Assembly (NCBI GenBank): GCA_949528465.1
Contig: CATIMP010000042.1
Location: 1-33,429 of the forward strand
Direction: 5' to 3'
From: Bacteroidota bacterium
GTDB lineage: Bacteria > Bacteroidota > Bacteroidia > Flavobacteriales > Flavobacteriaceae
Length of the DNA: 33,429 bases
Shown piece after piece: positions 1 through 7,852 of this stretch; position 1 is the first letter of the stretch; each line of letters starts with the position of its first letter. The notes beneath the pieces were generated by a model, which saw nothing but the letters and a program-made list of their open reading frames with translations, ran no database searches and was not told the origin of the DNA. A program made the translations under genes and the position numbers.

Positions 1-432
1 AATAGTAAAGTGGTTTTTGACCAAAATCCAAGCCTTTGTTTTGACTTCATCTGCCAATTGCCCTTCGTTCCAACCCGCATAGCCTAACAAAAACTTTATT
101 TCGTTAGAAGGTAGTTTATTGGACTGCAATGCCAATTTAATTTCTTCTACATCGCCACCCCAAAAAAGTCCATTACCAAGTGGCTTAGCATCTGCAATAT
201 CTTCATTGGTGTGAATGTAAAATAGTTTATCATCATCTACCGGACCTCCTTGAAAAACAGGCCCGTCAATACCCAATTCAGGCAGTAAATCGCTAAGGTT
301 ATAATGCGTATGTTGATTAACAACAAAACCCATTGAACCTTCGTCGTTATGTTCCGTCATAAGCACAACGCTGCGCCCAAAAGATTGGTCGCCAAGAATG
401 GAAGGATGTGCTACTAAAAGTTTTCCTGTCAT
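1..432 (-). CDS. YqgE/AlgH family protein (UPF0301/DUF179), 3' end cut by window
   Basis: The first 144 codons are present; the gene runs off the left edge, and the family is usually about 185 residues. The protein opens MTGKLLVAHPSILGDQSFGR and continues with VVLMTEHNDEGSMGFVVNQ, a GPVFQGGPV stretch and LGYAGWNEGQL near the cut, all characteristic of the YqgE family. Its biochemical role is not established; AlgH was first named as a regulator of alginate synthesis. The start ATG (432-430) overlaps the fmt stop by one base (TAATG), so it is probably co-translated as the last visible gene of the ATPase-recQ-fmt operon. Family assignment is firm, function unknown. Confidence 0.9.
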   Translation of the reverse strand, partial: MTGKLLVAHPSILGDQSFGRSVVLMTEHNDEGSMGFVVNQHTHYNLSDLLPELGIDGPVFQGGPVDDDKLFYIHTNEDIADAKPLGNGLFWGGDVEEIKLALQSNKLPSNEIKFLLGYAGWNEGQLADEVKTKAWILVKNHFTI

Positions 433-1382
433 TACACAAATCTACATTTTTCTGGAAAGCTAAACCCATTGAGTAACGCAGCGGTGTGCATACTTTTTTT
501 ATTTGGTAATTGAAGCTCTTCTATATAGACATAACCATCGTTTACGGCAACGTTAAGTTGCTGATCTTCAATATTTATTGTGCCTGGTGGATTTACAGGT
601 GTGCCCTTAATAAAATGCGCTCGCTTTAACTTCACATAAAGTTCTTCATCAGGTAATTCCAACATGCTCCATGCTGTAGGAAAAGGATTTAATCCATGAA
701 TATGATTTACAATTTCTTGTCCGTTTTTACTCCAATCTACCCGTGTGTTTTCTCGCGATAGTTTTGGTGCAGGGATCAAATCTTTAGTTTTGGGTTGCGG
801 AACAGCCTCTGTATTACCCGATGCTAAAACATCCAATGTTTTTACTATCATCTCACCTGACTTTTCTTGCATGCGCTGACTCAACTCTCCCATGGTTTCT
901 TCAGGATGTATGGACATACTTTCTTGCAATAAAACAGCACCTGTATCAATTTTTTCGTCAATCAAAAAAGTAGTCAACCCAGATTCTTTTTCTCCATTAA
1001 TGATAGCCCAATGAATGGGAGCAGCGCCCCGATAATGCGGTAATAAGGATGCGTGAAGATTAAAAGTTCCAAGCTGCGGCAGCTTCCAAACCACTTTGGG
1101 CAACATTCTAAAGGCAACCACAACAAATACATCAGCTTCAAACGCTTTTAGTTGTTCAATAGTGTTTTTATCGTTTAATTTTTCGGGTTGAAGTAAAGGG
1201 ATGTCTTGCGCTAAAGCTTCTTCTTTGACAGCCGAAAAGCGTAATTTTTTACCGCGTCCAGCAGGACGATCGGGAGTTGTAACCACGGCTACAACACTGT
1301 GGTGACTTTCTATAATCCCACGTAATCCAGCTACTGCAAAAGCAGGAGTTCCCATAAAAATCACACGTAACGATTTACTCAT
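432..1382 (-). CDS. fmt: methionyl-tRNA formyltransferase
   Basis: Transfers a formyl group from 10-formyl-tetrahydrofolate to Met-tRNA(fMet), making the initiator tRNA for translation. The 316 residues match the usual length. The N-terminal formyltransferase domain has FMGTPAFAV at residues 9-17. The catalytic triad is visible as N108 and H110 in FNLHASLLP and D146 in EKIDTG, with the SLLP folate-pocket loop at 112-115. The remaining ~110 residues form the C-terminal tRNA-binding domain. The start overlaps the recQ stop as ATGA (1379-1382) and the stop overlaps the YqgE start as TAATG, so translational coupling is likely. No unusual residues were seen. Confidence 0.97.
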   Translation of the reverse strand: MSKSLRVIFMGTPAFAVAGLRGIIESHHSVVAVVTTPDRPAGRGKKLRFSAVKEEALAQDIPLLQPEKLNDKNTIEQLKAFEADVFVVVAFRMLPKVVWKLPQLGTFNLHASLLPHYRGAAPIHWAIINGEKESGLTTFLIDEKIDTGAVLLQESMSIHPEETMGELSQRMQEKSGEMIVKTLDVLASGNTEAVPQPKTKDLIPAPKLSRENTRVDWSKNGQEIVNHIHGLNPFPTAWSMLELPDEELYVKLKRAHFIKGTPVNPPGTINIEDQQLNVAVNDGYVYIEELQLPNKKSMHTAALLNGFSFPEKCRFV

Positions 1383-3232
1383 TTTAATCTGTAAAAATTT
1401 CCTTTTTCTTCCACAACAAGCTCTTCATTTACTAAATAATTAAGTGCCTCAATAACGTATTCTCTATTGTTTTTTGATTCAAACACCAATTGATTCAAAG
1501 ATACAGTTTCTGCATTCGTAAGCCGGTTTTTTAGCTCCTGAATTACGTCGCGAATTGAAGTCTGATTTTTCATGCAATTCGAACACGATTGGCATCTCTT
1601 CTTTGTTTTTTCACCAAAGTAATTTAATAGTTTTTTTCGGTAGCATTTAGTTGTGGTACAGTAATCCCAAACCGAGTCTGCTAATCGCTTTTTTTCTCGC
1701 TTAAAGGTGCCTAATTGTTCGATTACATTGCGCAATGTTCTCTTGTCCTCTCTTGGTGTAAGAAACTGTATGGCGCTGTCTACGTGCAACTGCTGAATTT
1801 CTACCGTTCCATTTTGCTCCATCTTTTTTAACAATTCAACACACTGCTGCAAAGGCAAATTGCATTTTTTGGCAATAGAATATAAGTTTACAGATTGCAT
1901 TCTTTCTGTAATTCCGGTAATGTTTCGTAGCAAATAATCAATTAAAACATCATTTTGTGGAAGGCTATTTTTTTCAAGTTTCAGCGAAGTTTTTGGTGTT
2001 GCATATTGTGTAATTGATAGCACTTGTCCGCGTTCTAAAAGTTCCAAAACGTGAAAGGTTTTTTTTTGGTTTACATTGTATCGTTGACAAAACAGGTTTA
2101 AATTAAACTCCAACATTTCTTGTGGTAATTCCCCGTATGCGATGTCAAAATAAAGACATAAATATTTATAAACGTTTTGAATGGCGTCTATTGGTGGAAC
2201 GCTAGCCATGAGTCTATCCCATAGCTTTTTTTGGTCTTCGGGTGCTACAAAAAGCGTAGCTGTTGAGGCATCTCCGTCTCTTCCGCATCGACCTACCTCT
2301 TGGTAATATTGTTCGATACTAAAAGGCAAAGTGGCGTGCACGACATGTTTTACGTTTGCTTTGTCTATACCCATACCAAATGCCGTAGTGGCAATCATAA
2401 CAGGTGTTTTTTCTTGCATCCAGTTGGCAATTCGCAATTCTTTGTCAGAACTTCCTCCATGAAAATAGGCCGTTTTATGCCCCATATTATTAAGGTGATT
2501 ACTCAGTAACTCAGCACTTTTCCGGGTACCCACATACACAATACTTGGAACTCCTTTGGGTTCTAAGGCTGCTGCGACAGCTTCAAGTTTATTGGAATTT
2601 GGCACTACACGCAACTCAATATTTGCTCTATCAAACGACCCAATAATCTTCTTTGGCGATTGCAGTTCGAGCGTTTTACAGATGTCTTCTCTCACGTCTG
2701 CAGTTGCAGTTGCCGTAACCGCAATGGTTGGAATGTCTGGAAGCAAATTTTTGAGAGTGATGATTTCACGGTAAGTAGGTCTAAAATCGTGCCCCCATTC
2801 TGAAATACAATGTGCCTCATCAATAGCAAGTAACGAAAGTTGCATTTGAGATAGATGAGCTTGAACTAAGGGGTGTTGTGCTCGTTCAGGGGAAAGATAT
2901 AGAAACTTAAAATTTCCAAACTTACAATTGTCCAAAACCCTTACAAGATCATCTTCTTGCATGGGGCCTGATAGATGCATGGCACGAATACCTTTCTTTT
3001 GAAGCCCCTCCACTTGATCGCTCATAAGTGCAATTAGTGGACTAATAACCACACAAATTCCTGGCAATAATAACGCTGGTAATTGATAACAAAGGCTTTT
3101 TCCACCTCCTGTTGGTAATACGACCAAACAGTCTTGTCTATCTAGCACTGCAGAAACGGCTTCGTGTTGTCCCGTTCGAAAATCTGAAGCACCCCAATAC
3201 GTTTTAAGTGCGTTTTTTACGTTTGTGTTCAT
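1379..3232 (-). CDS. recQ: RecQ-family ATP-dependent DNA helicase
   Basis: A 3'-5' superfamily 2 DNA helicase for recombination and fork repair. Residues 1-340 hold the two RecA-like domains: Walker A TGGGKS (41-46), DEAH at 138-141, AVTATAT, and motif VI YQEVGRCGRDGD, where the common 'QE.GRAGRDG' alanine is Cys. A RecQ C-terminal region follows, with a Cys cluster near residues 525-560 (a Cys followed by CQSCSNC) that fits the RQC zinc site, then a winged helix. At 617 residues it is like the shorter RecQ paralogs of Bacteroidota; I see no clear HRDC domain. It overlaps both neighbours by 4 bases (ATGA). A second RecQ elsewhere in the genome would be usual. Confidence 0.93.
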   Translation of the reverse strand: MNTNVKNALKTYWGASDFRTGQHEAVSAVLDRQDCLVVLPTGGGKSLCYQLPALLLPGICVVISPLIALMSDQVEGLQKKGIRAMHLSGPMQEDDLVRVLDNCKFGNFKFLYLSPERAQHPLVQAHLSQMQLSLLAIDEAHCISEWGHDFRPTYREIITLKNLLPDIPTIAVTATATADVREDICKTLELQSPKKIIGSFDRANIELRVVPNSNKLEAVAAALEPKGVPSIVYVGTRKSAELLSNHLNNMGHKTAYFHGGSSDKELRIANWMQEKTPVMIATTAFGMGIDKANVKHVVHATLPFSIEQYYQEVGRCGRDGDASTATLFVAPEDQKKLWDRLMASVPPIDAIQNVYKYLCLYFDIAYGELPQEMLEFNLNLFCQRYNVNQKKTFHVLELLERGQVLSITQYATPKTSLKLEKNSLPQNDVLIDYLLRNITGITERMQSVNLYSIAKKCNLPLQQCVELLKKMEQNGTVEIQQLHVDSAIQFLTPREDKRTLRNVIEQLGTFKREKKRLADSVWDYCTTTKCYRKKLLNYFGEKTKKRCQSCSNCMKNQTSIRDVIQELKNRLTNAETVSLNQLVFESKNNREYVIEALNYLVNEELVVEEKGNFYRLK

Positions 3233-3759
3233 AGATTTTTGAAAATAAATGCAAGACGTTTGGCAACACTAACTCGTGGAACTTCAATGCATTCCATGCC
3301 AAAATCGTTATAGGTTTCTACTAAGGCAATGTGAAGTTTTTCAGCTTCCTTAAAATCCTCTGCTCGTTGTGCGTCTTGCTCAAAAATAGCTTCCCAAGGT
3401 GGAAAAATAAACACCTTGTCGTAAGTGAAGTTAATACAATCCTCCTCCATGCCACAAGGCACATCATCTCCTAATTCATGTAAATACGCTACAACGTCAT
3501 GGATGCCGCGGTCATACAATTGAACAGGGGCGTTACTTTCTTTAAAATAATCATGAAGCCTGCTTTCAAAAATAGCCTCGCTAAATGCCAATGGGTTTTC
3601 CAAAAAAGGACGCTGATTACCACTGGCCTTAGATGCTGAAATAACAGCCCTTGACACTTCACCGTAACACGAAATCTCAGCATGATTTGCGCTGTTGATT
3701 AGTGTGGTTTTACCACTTGCAGGTGAGCCTGTAAGGACTACTTTTTGTTTTTCAAACAT
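3229..3759 (-). CDS. AAA-family P-loop ATPase/kinase-like protein
   Basis: A 176-residue protein with a P-loop at the very N-terminus (VVLTGSPASGKTTL), an ISCYGEVSRAVI segment, and a YDRGIHDVVAYL segment that resembles the DRG(i/l)xD motif of small nucleoside and nucleotide kinases. This matches the AAA_28 ATPase family of unknown substrate; some members resemble nicotinamide riboside kinase. I choose the ATG at 3759. An in-frame TTG two codons upstream (3765) is also open, but ATG is far commoner. The stop overlaps the recQ start by 4 bases, so this is the first gene of the recQ-fmt-yqgE operon. A kinase role is only inference. Confidence 0.8.
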   Translation of the reverse strand: MFEKQKVVLTGSPASGKTTLINSANHAEISCYGEVSRAVISASKASGNQRPFLENPLAFSEAIFESRLHDYFKESNAPVQLYDRGIHDVVAYLHELGDDVPCGMEEDCINFTYDKVFIFPPWEAIFEQDAQRAEDFKEAEKLHIALVETYNDFGMECIEVPRVSVAKRLAFIFKNL

Positions 3760-3774
3760 ATACAAATGTCGGGA

Positions 3775-3804
3775 TTTGTAACCGTTTGCAAAACTGTATC
3801 TTTG
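3775..3804 (+). promoter_or_regulatory. Flavobacterial-type promoter for the DUF493-DUF4290-murA genes
   Basis: TTTG at 3775-3778, an 18-base spacer, then TATCTTTG at 3797-3804: an exact match to the Bacteroidota -33/-7 pattern (TTTG / TAnnTTTG). The DUF493 ATG is at 3809, only 4 bases after the -7 box, so the transcript would be leaderless or nearly so. Confidence 0.7.
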
Positions 3805-3808
3805 TGAG

Positions 3809-4099
3809 ATGCAACAGCCTGCAAAAGACGAGTATTTTTACGAACGCTTTCACCAACAACTTTTAGATACAAGTTCTTGGCCTAGTGTGTATGTATTTAA
3901 GTTTATTGTGCCCGCGTCTAATAACGCTCAAAAAACACTTGAAGAGCTATTTTCCAACGATGTTGTTAAAATCAGTGTTCGCGCTTCAAGCAAAGGCACA
4001 TACAGCAGTATTTCCGTTCAAGGAACTTTTGAAAGTCCCGCTGTAATCATTGACAAGTATAAGCAAGCGTCTAAAATTCCAAATATCATTCAGCTCTAA
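3809..4099 (+). CDS. DUF493 family protein (YbeD-like)
   Basis: A 96-residue soluble protein with the small alpha-beta fold expected for DUF493/YbeD: WPSVYVFKFIVP, a helix (NAQKTLEELF), then VKISVRASSKGTYSSISVQG, the conserved core strand pair. E. coli YbeD lies near lipoate genes, but the role is undefined and no lipoate gene is visible here. It is followed after 38 bases by DUF4290 and then murA on the same strand, probably one transcript from the promoter at 3775-3804. Confidence 0.85.
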   Translation: MQQPAKDEYFYERFHQQLLDTSSWPSVYVFKFIVPASNNAQKTLEELFSNDVVKISVRASSKGTYSSISVQGTFESPAVIIDKYKQASKIPNIIQL

Positions 4100-4137
4100 T
4101 CTTTTTTTAGTAGTTTTACCTCATAAATATCCCTCAC

Positions 4138-4791
4138 TTGATAGAAAATCTTCAATACAATAACGAACGCTCAGATTTAGCGATTCCCGAATACGGTCGT
4201 CACATTCATAAAATGATTCAGCAAGTAATGGCTGAAGACGATAAAGAACAACGAAACAAACAAGCCCAGGCCATTATTGGCATTATGGGAAATCTAAATC
4301 CTCACTTACGCGATGTTGCTGATTTTCAGCATAAACTTTGGGATCAATTGTTTATTATGTCCGACTTTGAGTTGGATGTAGATGCACCTTTTCCGAAGCC
4401 GAGCGCAGAAGTATTGGCGGCACCTCCAGCTCCTCTAGACTATCCACAATCGTATCCTAAATACCGTTTTTACGGCAATAATATTAAGGGAATGATAGAT
4501 GTTGTGGTTGGCTGGGAAGAAGGCGAGCTTAAAGAAGCATTGGTATATGTGATTGCCAATCATATGAAAAAATGCTTTTTGAATTGGAACAAAGACACGG
4601 TTGAAGATCATGTGATTTTTAATCATTTAGCTGAGCTTTCTGATGGAAAGCTTGTACTTAGTGGTAAAGATGTAGCTCTCACCGATTCTGAAAATCTTAT
4701 TCGCTTAACAAACAAGCGATTTGGTAAAGGTGGCACACGGAGCAAACACAAAAAATACCGAAACCCTAAGCAACAACAACGTCGCAAGTAA
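4138..4791 (+). CDS. DUF4290 domain-containing protein (TTG start)
   Basis: A 217-residue Bacteroidota-specific protein of unknown function. The N-terminus carries the family signature LAIPEYGRHIHKM followed by AQAIIGIMGNLNPHLRD. The last ~20 residues are strongly basic (GTRSKHKKYRNPKQQQRRK), suggesting RNA or nucleic-acid contact, which is inference. The start is TTG at 4138: the conserved motif begins at about residue 15, and the first ATG downstream (residue 27) would cut it off. The stop (4789-4791) abuts the murA ATG with no gap, implying translational coupling with peptidoglycan synthesis. Confidence 0.88.
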   Translation: MIENLQYNNERSDLAIPEYGRHIHKMIQQVMAEDDKEQRNKQAQAIIGIMGNLNPHLRDVADFQHKLWDQLFIMSDFELDVDAPFPKPSAEVLAAPPAPLDYPQSYPKYRFYGNNIKGMIDVVVGWEEGELKEALVYVIANHMKKCFLNWNKDTVEDHVIFNHLAELSDGKLVLSGKDVALTDSENLIRLTNKRFGKGGTRSKHKKYRNPKQQQRRK

Positions 4792-6102
4792 ATGGGAGCC
4801 TTTAAAATTACGGGCGGTGTACCTCTTTCAGGGGCTATTCAACCACAAGGAGCTAAAAATGAAGCACTTCAAATTTTATGTGCCGTTTTGCTTACTCCAG
4901 CGCCTGTAACGGTACATAATATTCCAGATATTATTGATGTCAATAAGCTTATTGACATACTCATTCAATTAGGCGTTAAAGTTGAAAAACACAGTGCAGA
5001 CAGCTATACGTTTCAAGCCGACGATATAGACATTGACTACCTCCAATCAGACGATTTTAAGATTTCTGGACGTGGTTTACGTGGGTCAATTATGATTGTT
5101 GGACCTTTATTGGCTCGTTTTGGAAAAGGATTTATTCCCAAACCTGGAGGAGATAAAATTGGTCGCCGTAGGCTAGACACACATTTTCAAGGATTTATCA
5201 AACTTGGCGCAACCTTCCGTTACAACAAAGAAGAGTATTTCTACGGCGTAGAAGCCGATGAACTACGCGGCACGTATATGTTATTAGACGAAGCCTCTGT
5301 TACGGGAACGGCAAACATTGTCATGGCCGCGGTACTTGCCAAAGGAACGACTACGATTTATAACGCCGCTTGTGAACCTTACTTGCAGCAGCTCTGCAAT
5401 ATGCTTGTGCGTATGGGTGCCAATATTTCGGGAATCGGCTCTAATTTACTCACGATTGAGGGAGTTGACACACTTGGAGGAACAGATCACCGTATTTTGC
5501 CCGATATGATTGAAATTGGCAGTTGGATTGGTCTTGCGGCACTTACCAAAAGCGCGCTTACCATAAAAGATGTACAATGGGAATATTTGGGTCAAATTCC
5601 AGATGTATTTCGCCGTTTGGGTATAACAATTGAGCAAAATGGCGACGATATGTTTATTCCTGCGCATACCAACGGCTTCGAAATTCAAAGCTATATTGAT
5701 GGCTCTGTAATGACTATTTCTGATGCACCTTGGCCAGGATTTACGCCTGACCTTTTGAGTATTGTACTCGTAGTAGCTACGCAAGCACGTGGTAGTGTGT
5801 TGGTGCATCAAAAAATGTTTGAGAGCCGCTTATTCTTTGTTGACAAACTTATTGATATGGGTGCTAAAATTATTCTATGTGATCCACACCGTGCTAATGT
5901 AATTGGGCATGATTTTAAGTCAACCCTGAAAGCAACAACAATGACTTCTCCCGATATTCGTGCTGGTATTTCTTTGCTTATTGCAGCCCTTTCTGCCAAA
6001 GGCACAAGTACCATATTTAACATCGAACAAATTGACCGTGGGTATCAGAATATTGACACACGTCTTCGTGCTTTAGGCGCTCAGATTGAGCGAATTTCAT
6101 AA
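4792..6102 (+). CDS. murA: UDP-N-acetylglucosamine 1-carboxyvinyltransferase
   Basis: First committed step of peptidoglycan synthesis: adds enolpyruvate from PEP to UDP-GlcNAc in the cytoplasm. 436 residues, a little longer than E. coli MurA (419). K22-N23 in QGAKNEALQ match the substrate-binding Lys-Asn pair. The active-site loop reads KPGGDKIGRRRLDTH, so the residue aligned with E. coli Cys115 is D121 (codon 5152-5154). That Cys is the covalent target of fosfomycin, and Asp there is known to give an active, resistant enzyme in other bacteria. DAPWPGFTPD carries the catalytic Asp (E. coli D305 region), and a DIRAG motif sits where DLRAS normally is. It is coupled directly to the DUF4290 gene. 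Confidence 0.96.
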   Translation: MGAFKITGGVPLSGAIQPQGAKNEALQILCAVLLTPAPVTVHNIPDIIDVNKLIDILIQLGVKVEKHSADSYTFQADDIDIDYLQSDDFKISGRGLRGSIMIVGPLLARFGKGFIPKPGGDKIGRRRLDTHFQGFIKLGATFRYNKEEYFYGVEADELRGTYMLLDEASVTGTANIVMAAVLAKGTTTIYNAACEPYLQQLCNMLVRMGANISGIGSNLLTIEGVDTLGGTDHRILPDMIEIGSWIGLAALTKSALTIKDVQWEYLGQIPDVFRRLGITIEQNGDDMFIPAHTNGFEIQSYIDGSVMTISDAPWPGFTPDLLSIVLVVATQARGSVLVHQKMFESRLFFVDKLIDMGAKIILCDPHRANVIGHDFKSTLKATTMTSPDIRAGISLLIAALSAKGTSTIFNIEQIDRGYQNIDTRLRALGAQIERIS

Positions 6103-6104
6103 AG

Positions 6105-6383
6105 CTAGCGCTTAGAGACCTTATTGTTACTAATTCCTCTTTGACGCGAACATTTAAATCGTCCAACTTCGTCCGTTCGCTTTTTTAAATGTTTGGTTTT
6201 TCTTCCTTGAACACGCTTTCTCCACAACTTAAAACTAGTTGGTTTCATGTTGCGTCGCATAATGGTTATAACCTCTTGCTCTTTGAGTCCAAATTGCATT
6301 TTGATTGCGTCAAACGGGGTGCGATCTTCCCAACCCATTTCAATAATCCTATCAATTTCTATATCTGTGAGTTTTCTTTTCAT
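6105..6383 (-). CDS. DUF2805 / TIGR03643 family protein, last gene of photolyase operon
   Basis: A 92-residue basic protein whose N-terminal two thirds match the TIGR03643/DUF2805 family: DIEIDRIIEMGWEDRTPFDAI, then FGLKEQEVITIMRRNMKP, predicted helix-turn-helix-like helices. A lysine/arginine-rich tail follows (KRVQGRKTKHLKKR). Function is unknown. The start overlaps the preceding photolyase stop by 4 bases (ATGA, 6380-6383), placing it in the operon. The basic tail and HTH-like core suggest nucleic-acid binding, but that is inference. It ends 2 bases from the convergent murA stop. Confidence 0.87.
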   Translation of the reverse strand: MKRKLTDIEIDRIIEMGWEDRTPFDAIKMQFGLKEQEVITIMRRNMKPTSFKLWRKRVQGRKTKHLKKRTDEVGRFKCSRQRGISNNKVSKR

Positions 6384-7852
6384 GCGTCCATAATATTTTC
6401 TCTGTCAGGCAGCGTGTGTCTTGCCACAATACGCCTGCTTTCATTGCGGACAATGGCGTTGCGTCGCATTTGCCACAATATTGCTGAGGCGTGTTTGTAG
6501 GTTTTTTTAATGTCTATTATTGGTTTTGGATAATTTTCTCCTAAAATAAAGCCATATCCCTGTTGCTCAATTTCAGTCATGGTCCATGGTTCAAGAACAA
6601 ATGCTGTGGGCAACTCCGCTAACTCTGGCACCCATTTCCGAATAAAATTTCCATCTGCATCATGTTCTAATGCATTTTTAGTAGGATTGTAAATACGCAC
6701 CATATTAATCCCTGTTTCTCCTGCTTGCATTTGAAACTGTGGGTAGTGTATGCCAGGCTCAAAATCTAAAAATTGACGCCCTAGAAATTGCGCCCCTGCT
6801 TGCCAAGGTTGCCATAAATGATGTGTAAAAAACGACACCACCATGGCGCGCATTCTAAAGTTTAAATACCCCGTTTCCACCACGCAACGCATACATGCAT
6901 CCACTAATGGATATCCTGTTTTGCCTTGTTTCCATGCGTCAATAAAGCGTGTGTTTGCCGGTTTGTTTATGTAGTGATATCCTTTGTTCACACTCTTAAA
7001 CTCCATTTGAGTTTCCATTTCAAACTTTTGAATAAAGTGTGCTTGCCAGCGTAACCTTGAGGTAAATGCATTGATTTGAAAGGCACTCGCACCAAGAGTT
7101 TTGGCTTGTTTTGCTCGTTGCCATACATAGCGTACAGATAGATTTCCCCACGCCAAGTAAGGCGAAACTCGACCGCAATGCAATCGGGCTGCTTCTGGTT
7201 TTGAAATCGACTGTTGGTATTTTTTATGACGTGTTTTTAAAAAACTCTCCAAGTAGGCTATCCCTTTTTTTGTCCCACCTTCTTGAATACCCTCCATTTT
7301 TTTGGGTTGAAGCTGAATTTCTTCAAGTTGCCCTCCGTTGACTGCTACAAAATTTTTTTCAGTAGCCGTAAAGGGTTTTATGGATTGCATCATGTAGTTT
7401 GTCCAGTAATCTCGCCAGTGCGCTCTGTTTGCCAATCCACGAAATACGCCATTATTGATGTGTTCTACCCAATGTGTATTTTGTAAACCGCACCATTTCT
7501 TTATCTCTTTATCTCTTTCAAACGTACAATTTAACCCTGTTTCTTGCATCGAAAAAAGTGTTTTTATACGCCAGGTTTTACTTAAATTCTCCAGTATTTC
7601 GGTTACTTCTCCGGTGGCACAATGTACTTTGGTTTTGTACGGATTAAGCTCTTGATTTAGATTTACAATGGATTGCTCAATAAAGTTCCAATGTCGTTTG
7701 TGATAATGTGGATTCTTTTTTAAGCTGGGTTCAAAAACATAAAGTAAGAGTAGGGGAGTGTTTGAATCAATCGCATTTTGAAGCCCTTCATTATCAAGGA
7801 TGCGCAAGTCACGCTTAAACCAAAAAACATTAATTGTTGGCTTAGAATGCAT
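6380..7852 (-). CDS. Divergent photolyase/cryptochrome-family flavoprotein
   Basis: A 490-residue photolyase/cryptochrome homologue. The N-terminal antenna-type Rossmann domain starts VFWFKRDLRILDN; the C-terminal FAD-binding helical domain includes [27 protein letters not shown] and RIYNPTKNALEHD...IRKWVPELAE. The flavin-pocket segment differs from canonical enzymes: NNGGWQW-type sequence becomes IHYPQFQM (368-375), so by eye the FAD-N5 Asn aligns with H369 and the proximal electron-relay Trp with F373. The distal Trp (QPWQAG, W350) is kept. It may be a signalling cryptochrome or a photolyase of altered chemistry. It overlaps the FeS-BCP gene by 11 bases and DUF2805 by 4. Confidence 0.9.
   Translation of the reverse strand: MHSKPTINVFWFKRDLRILDNEGLQNAIDSNTPLLLLYVFEPSLKKNPHYHKRHWNFIEQSIVNLNQELNPYKTKVHCATGEVTEILENLSKTWRIKTLFSMQETGLNCTFERDKEIKKWCGLQNTHWVEHINNGVFRGLANRAHWRDYWTNYMMQSIKPFTATEKNFVAVNGGQLEEIQLQPKKMEGIQEGGTKKGIAYLESFLKTRHKKYQQSISKPEAARLHCGRVSPYLAWGNLSVRYVWQRAKQAKTLGASAFQINAFTSRLRWQAHFIQKFEMETQMEFKSVNKGYHYINKPANTRFIDAWKQGKTGYPLVDACMRCVVETGYLNFRMRAMVVSFFTHHLWQPWQAGAQFLGRQFLDFEPGIHYPQFQMQAGETGINMVRIYNPTKNALEHDADGNFIRKWVPELAELPTAFVLEPWTMTEIEQQGYGFILGENYPKPIIDIKKTYKHASAILWQMRRNAIVRNESRRIVARHTLPDRENIMDA

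Noticed and set aside
5446-5811. 121-residue minus-strand frame inside murA
   Set aside because: Antisense to a conserved part of MurA; no domain seen.
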